Shown here: in pieces, positions 60,179 through 64,000 of the stretch | Numbering within the stretch: the first letter of the stretch is position 1 | Layout of the letters: every line of letters begins with the position of its first letter | NCBI GenBank assembly: GCA_017645765.1 | Contig: JAGCNV010000019.1 | Coordinates: forward strand, 1-64,000 | Direction: 5' to 3' | DNA: 64,000 nucleotides | From: a bacterium | GTDB taxonomy: Bacteria > UBP6 > UBA1177 | Notes under the pieces: model-generated | Seen by the model: the letters and a program-made list of their open reading frames with translations, nothing else | The model's database searches: none | Told to the model about the DNA's origin: nothing | Program-made: the position numbers and the translations under genes

Positions 60179-61420
60179 ATGCGCAAGTTCGAAGATTTGA
60201 AAATTGCGGTAGCCGGCACAGGCTACGTCGGTTTATCGCTGGCTGTTCTGCTTTCACAGCATCACGATGTTACGGCGGTGGATATCGTTCCTGAGAAGGT
60301 GAAACTTCTCAATGAAAAAAAGTCGCCGGTTCAGGATGAATACATTGAAAAATATTTGGCGGAAAAAGAGTTGAAACTCACGGCAACGACCGATGGGAAA
60401 AGCGCTTATGCCGATGCTGATATCGTAATAATTGCGGCTCCGACGAACTACGATCCGCAGAAAAATTTCTTTGATACGAGTGCTGTTGAAGCGGTCATCG
60501 ACCTTGTCAGGAGTGTCAATCCTGATGCTTTTATGGTCATCAAATCGACGGTTCCGGTAGGTTTTACAAGGCATATCCGCGAAAAGAAAAACTGTGAGAA
60601 CATACTTTTCAGTCCGGAATTTCTGCGTGAATCGAAGGCACTTTATGACAACCTCTATCCGAGCAGAATAATTGTCGGGTGCGATGAAAAAACGCGTGGA
60701 GTTGCTGAAACTTTTGCAAAACTTCTTCAGGAAGGTGCGGAAAAGAAAGATGTTCCTACGCTTTTTATGGATTTTACCGAGGCCGAGGCGGTCAAACTTT
60801 TTGCAAACACATATCTTGCGCTGCGCGTCAGCTACTTCAACGAACTTGATACTTATGCTGAGATAAAAGGATTGGAGACGGCTAACATAATCAAAGGAGT
60901 ATGCCTTGATCCGAGGATAGGTGACCACTACAACAATCCTTCCTTCGGATACGGCGGCTACTGTCTTCCGAAGGACACAAAACAACTTCTTGCGAACTAT
61001 GCCGATGTTCCTGAAAACCTGATTCAGGCGATAGTTGAGAGCAACCGCACAAGGAAGGATTTTATTGCTGACCGCATTTTGGAACGTGCCGGATATTACA
61101 CCGGAAGCAGCGATTGGGATGTAAAAAAGGAAAAGTCGGTCATAGTCGGTGTGTATCGCCTTACTATGAAAAGCAACAGCGACAATTTCAGAGCTTCGGC
61201 TATTCAGGGAATAATGAAGCGCATAAAAGCAAAAGGTGTTACGCTTGTCATTTATGAGCCGAGTCTTTCTGACGGCACGACTTTCTTCAATTCACTTGTC
61301 GTAAACGATATCGAAAAATTCAAAAAGATGAGCGATGTGATAATCGCGAACCGGTTCGATGCGATTTTGAGTGATGTCAAAGAAAAGGTCTATACGCGCG
61401 ATTTTTTCAGCAGGGATTAG
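60179..61420 (+). CDS. ugd: UDP-glucose 6-dehydrogenase
   Basis: The 413-residue protein has [45 protein letters not shown] and [15 protein letters not shown] with the catalytic Cys. It follows the short Ugd type, distinct from the TviB-like enzyme at 28145. It oxidises UDP-glucose to UDP-glucuronate. ATG 60179 directly follows the rmlB stop. It is the last gene of the operon. Confidence 0.92.
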   Translation: MRKFEDLKIAVAGTGYVGLSLAVLLSQHHDVTAVDIVPEKVKLLNEKKSPVQDEYIEKYLAEKELKLTATTDGKSAYADADIVIIAAPTNYDPQKNFFDTSAVEAVIDLVRSVNPDAFMVIKSTVPVGFTRHIREKKNCENILFSPEFLRESKALYDNLYPSRIIVGCDEKTRGVAETFAKLLQEGAEKKDVPTLFMDFTEAEAVKLFANTYLALRVSYFNELDTYAEIKGLETANIIKGVCLDPRIGDHYNNPSFGYGGYCLPKDTKQLLANYADVPENLIQAIVESNRTRKDFIADRILERAGYYTGSSDWDVKKEKSVIVGVYRLTMKSNSDNFRASAIQGIMKRIKAKGVTLVIYEPSLSDGTTFFNSLVVNDIEKFKKMSDVIIANRFDAILSDVKEKVYTRDFFSRD

Positions 61421-61460
61421 AAAAAGCTTAGGCTGAGAGACTTGTCTTATTTGCGATTCC

Positions 61461-61488
61461 TTGACAGAAAAACGGGAGTTACTAAAAT
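61461..61488 (+). promoter_or_regulatory. Promoter of the small gene at 61514
   Basis: TTGACA (61461-61466), a 16-bp spacer and TAAAAT (61483-61488), then CTTTCG. The following T run is interrupted. AGGAGG and ATG 61514 lie just downstream. Confidence 0.65.
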
Positions 61489-61513
61489 CTTTCGTCATTT
61501 TTAGGAGGTCGAA

Positions 61514-61723
61514 ATGTCTATCAGCAAAGTCGGCGACGATTTGAAACAAATGCTTTTTCTAGTTCATTTTAAAGACGGATATGTGAAACCGGTGATAGCT
61601 TCCACTCCGGCTCAGGTACGCGAAATTATAGCCGCCGAAGGTGAAAGAAAGGTCGAAGATATAGAAAAAATCGTCCTGGAACAGAATTATTATCCACAGA
61701 ACGAAGATTATTACGATATTTAG
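61514..61723 (+). CDS. Small conserved-looking cytoplasmic protein, unknown function
   Basis: The 69-residue protein has no signal peptide or membrane helix. It reads as a compact alpha/beta domain: MLFLVHFKDGYVKPVIASTP, then AQVREIIAAEGERKVEDIEK and an acidic, Tyr-rich tail. No family is recognised. A good promoter and AGGAGG RBS support it as real. The next lipoprotein gene follows by 8 bp. Confidence 0.65.
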   Translation: MSISKVGDDLKQMLFLVHFKDGYVKPVIASTPAQVREIIAAEGERKVEDIEKIVLEQNYYPQNEDYYDI

Positions 61724-61731
61724 GAGGAACC

Positions 61732-62793
61732 ATGAAAAAAAATTCCTTATTTATTTTGTTTGTATTTCTCTTCTTTTTTGCCGGATGCGGCGACGGCGGA
61801 ACCGATTATGACCAATACGGCGATACCGGCGATTCTGGTAAAGATGATGATACGGCGGATACTGTTTCAGACAAAGATTCTGCCGATACTTCCGATGCTG
61901 ATCCGGTCGTACAGCCTGACGAGGACGGCGAAACTGTTAACGACGAAGACAACGACGGTTCCAATGTCGACGACGATTCTTCATCAACTCAGGATTTCTG
62001 GTCGACATGCGAGGGAATCATAGCCTGTGCTAAAGGTTGTTCCGATGATGATTCTGACTGTGTCAATAGTTGTTATGTCAAGGGAAGCGATGACGGACAG
62101 CTTTACTACAGGCGCTGGCGTGAGTGCTTTGACAACGCGTGTGCGGAAGACAAAACTGCTGAATGTTCCGCTGAAAACTGCGCTGATTGGGATGAGTGGT
62201 GCAATGTCGCAGCTGCTTTCGAATACGAATTAACTATTCCTGCACCTTACGGAAATGTCGAATTTGCAGGCGATTTTTCATTTATTCTGAATAACTCGTA
62301 TCCGACATCTGACACGCAGCTCGTGTACGAAAGTTTTGCTTCGGGTCAAATTTCTTCAACACCGGTCACTCCGGGAGGAACGATGATTTCATTCGTCAGA
62401 ACAGCTGCCGACCAGCGTGACGGAAAGGTCGTCGAAGTTTATCAGATTCCATATAATGCTAATGCTACCACACAAACCATTGGAAATCCGGTTGTTCTCC
62501 TTAGAATCAAAACCGATGCCGCAACTGAAGGCGATCACATTGTCGGGGTCGGAGATGAAAGCGAGGCCAGACTGATTGTCGGAGAGATCGATTCAAAATA
62601 TAATTTTTCGTGTTATCACGCTTTCGGAATCGGCTCATTTAAAATAGATAAAGCTGTGATAGAAACTGGTTCTGCCGGAAGTTTGAGCTTCAGCAAAGGC
62701 AGTGCGGAACTTTTCAACCCGCAGAATATTCCTGAACTGGGCGGCGATGCAACTGAAATTCTCGGTGTCGAGTCCTGTTCCCTTATCTGGTAG
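61732..62793 (+). CDS. Asp-rich lipoprotein, unknown function
   Basis: The signal peptide ends FFAGC (Cys21). Residues about 22-85 are an Asp/Ser/Thr linker. A Cys-rich region of eight to ten cysteines follows to about residue 165, then a beta-rich domain (YELTIPAPYGNVEFAGDFSF) to the end at 353. The design matches other surface lipoproteins in this window. No domain is recognised. AGGAGG precedes the ATG; 8 bp separate it from the MORN gene. Confidence 0.75.
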   Translation: MKKNSLFILFVFLFFFAGCGDGGTDYDQYGDTGDSGKDDDTADTVSDKDSADTSDADPVVQPDEDGETVNDEDNDGSNVDDDSSSTQDFWSTCEGIIACAKGCSDDDSDCVNSCYVKGSDDGQLYYRRWRECFDNACAEDKTAECSAENCADWDEWCNVAAAFEYELTIPAPYGNVEFAGDFSFILNNSYPTSDTQLVYESFASGQISSTPVTPGGTMISFVRTAADQRDGKVVEVYQIPYNANATTQTIGNPVVLLRIKTDAATEGDHIVGVGDESEARLIVGEIDSKYNFSCYHAFGIGSFKIDKAVIETGSAGSLSFSKGSAELFNPQNIPELGGDATEILGVESCSLIW

Positions 62794-62801
62794 GAGGAAA
62801 T

Positions 62802-63824
62802 ATGAAAAAAATACTTTGTGTTTTCTGCTGTTTTCTGTGCATGTTGCTGCTTTCGTGCGGAACTGCCGAAAAAAAGACTCCCCGCAAAAAAAATGTGCCG
62901 GTAGAGACAGAACAGAAAGAGGCTGATAACGGGATCACGGAAAACGGGATCCACAATCTGCCGAACGGCGACCGTTATATCGGCGGTTTCAAGGATCACA
63001 AAAAATACGGTGAAGGCGAATATATTTATGCAAACGGTGACCGCTACAAAGGTTTTTTCGAGAACGGTCACTACAACGGTCAGGGCGAGCTTACGCTGAA
63101 GGACGGCACGAAGTATGTCGGTGAATTTAAAGACGGTCTCCGTCACGGGCAGGGAACTTTGACTTTTCCGAGCGGCGCCAAGTACGAAGGCTCTTTTGTC
63201 AAAGACATGATGGAAGGTGAAGGCGTCTACCGTTTTCCCGATGAAAGAGAGTACCGCGGGAATTTCAGCAAAAACTTCAGGCATGGTCACGGCGTGATGA
63301 TTTTCCCGAGCGGTGCTGAATACGACGGCGATTTCAACAATGACAAACGGAGCGGAAAAGGTAAGATGACCTATCGCAACGGCACTGTCTATGAAGGAGA
63401 TTTCGTTGACGGAAAACGCGAAGGTCAGGGAAAACTGACCAAGAAAAACGGCGATGTCTATACCGGTGATTTCGAAGCTGACAACCCTGAGGGCATGGGA
63501 AAATATGTCTTTGCTAACGGAGACGTCTACGAAGGAGAAATCAAGCAGGGTGCTCTTACGGGAAACGGAAAGAAAACAATGAAATCAGGCGTTTATGAAG
63601 GTGAATTTCTTAATGGCGCATATCACGGCATGGGCAAATTTACAGGGAAAAACGGTGCCGTAAGATACGGTGTATGGCATCACGGCAATCTTGCGAATCA
63701 GCTTCCTCTGCCTGAAGAAGGAGGTGATAGCGAAGAAAGCGCTTCTTCGGATGAAGACGAATCCGGAAGTGAAGAAAAATCTGCCCCGGTAAAAGAAGAA
63801 AACGGCGAAAATCCGGCAGAGTAG
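62802..63824 (+). CDS. MORN-repeat lipoprotein
   Basis: The product has a lipobox LLSC (Cys19), a basic linker, and then about ten MORN repeats spaced at roughly 23 residues (YIGGFKDHKKYGEGEY, YKGFFENGHYNGQGEL, YVGEFKDGLRHGQGTL and so on). The last 45 residues are Glu/Ser-rich. MORN repeats form an extended beta sheet that binds proteins or lipids. A surface or periplasmic location is predicted. It ends 1 bp before pth. Confidence 0.88.
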   Translation: MKKILCVFCCFLCMLLLSCGTAEKKTPRKKNVPVETEQKEADNGITENGIHNLPNGDRYIGGFKDHKKYGEGEYIYANGDRYKGFFENGHYNGQGELTLKDGTKYVGEFKDGLRHGQGTLTFPSGAKYEGSFVKDMMEGEGVYRFPDEREYRGNFSKNFRHGHGVMIFPSGAEYDGDFNNDKRSGKGKMTYRNGTVYEGDFVDGKREGQGKLTKKNGDVYTGDFEADNPEGMGKYVFANGDVYEGEIKQGALTGNGKKTMKSGVYEGEFLNGAYHGMGKFTGKNGAVRYGVWHHGNLANQLPLPEEGGDSEESASSDEDESGSEEKSAPVKEENGENPAE

Positions 63825-63825
63825 C

Positions 63826-64000
63826 ATGCTTGTCGTTTTTTTGGGAAATCCTGGTTCCGAATACAAACTCACAAGACACAATTCAGGTTTTATAGTTGCC
63901 GAAAAGATGGTGATGCTTCAGGACTTGCGCTGGAGTCAGAAATTTTTCGGAATGTTCGCGAAGAAGGATTTCAACGGGCGTCAGCACTGTTTTTTGAAGC
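63826..64000 (+). CDS. pth: Peptidyl-tRNA hydrolase (3' end outside window)
   Basis: The first 58 residues show VVFLGNPGSEYKLTRHNSGF, with the Asn and His of the Pth active site. The enzyme hydrolyses peptidyl-tRNA released from stalled ribosomes. It is cut by the right edge. The start is 1 bp after the MORN gene. Confidence 0.9.
   Translation, partial: MLVVFLGNPGSEYKLTRHNSGFIVAEKMVMLQDLRWSQKFFGMFAKKDFNGRQHCFLK

Noticed and set aside
1-64000. CRISPR arrays, tRNA or rRNA genes, transposases
   Set aside because: No regularly spaced repeats with spacers, no cloverleaf-like intergenic sequence and no transposase or integrase motifs were seen; a covariance-model scan was not possible.

Overview
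The window is 64 kb of densely coding bacterial chromosome with 57 protein genes. No rRNA, tRNA, CRISPR array, transposase or integrase was seen, and no gene-free stretch exceeds about 250 bp. It looks like a Gram-negative anaerobe. The supporting evidence is an anaerobic-NTP-reductase-type activase, many signal-peptidase-II lipoproteins, periplasmic CPHC thioredoxins, a Wzx-type flippase and an O-antigen-ligase-like protein. Asp-rich lipoproteins, 'DNxxDG..D' cysteine motifs and a PxxKW-like small protein suggest an uncultured deltaproteobacterium/Myxococcota-like lineage, but the sequence does not settle the phylum.

Layout. 1-26 kb is mostly housekeeping and envelope functions: a radical SAM activase (cut by the left edge), a UbiB-like kinase, an ECF sigma/anti-sigma/lipoprotein operon, a membrane adenylate cyclase, the TrkA-TrkH potassium system and a three-thioredoxin-domain lipoprotein. 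It continues with wbpB/wbpD-like sugar genes, a lipoprotein with AGDPIM repeats, an aquaporin, a P-loop GTPase-like protein with carbamate kinase, CPHC thioredoxins including a CcdA-like membrane fusion, and a secreted subtilase. From about 27 to 61.4 kb lies one large surface-glycan locus. It has two UDP-sugar dehydrogenases, many glycosyltransferases, a Wzx flippase, an O-antigen polymerase/ligase-like protein, LicD/TagD phospho-decoration genes and an inverted MBOAT/AlgX O-acetylation cassette. It also has an opine-dehydrogenase/aminotransferase/ATP-grasp/PP-loop block, and formyltransferase, VioA, RmlA and RmlB. The last 2.5 kb holds lipoproteins (one with MORN repeats) and the start of peptidyl-tRNA hydrolase.

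How the genes work together. RmlA, RmlB, VioA and the formyltransferase form a complete predicted route to dTDP-4-formamido-4,6-dideoxyglucose. The formyltransferase and vioA were probably neighbours. They are now separated by about 3 kb carrying a frameshifted acyltransferase and a DarT/DarG ADP-ribosylation toxin-antitoxin pair. A perfect 51-bp direct repeat of the vioA 5' end bounds this segment, leaving a truncated vioA start on the left and an intact gene on the right. The opine-dehydrogenase block may supply an amino-acid-like substituent for the same glycan.

A recurrent promoter design was seen at about ten sites: a -10 box, a 5-7 nt discriminator usually ending in CG or GG, then a T5-T8 run, usually followed by G, where transcription should start. 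This resembles the initial T tracts of UTP-sensitive enterobacterial promoters and is the most general regulatory signal in the window.
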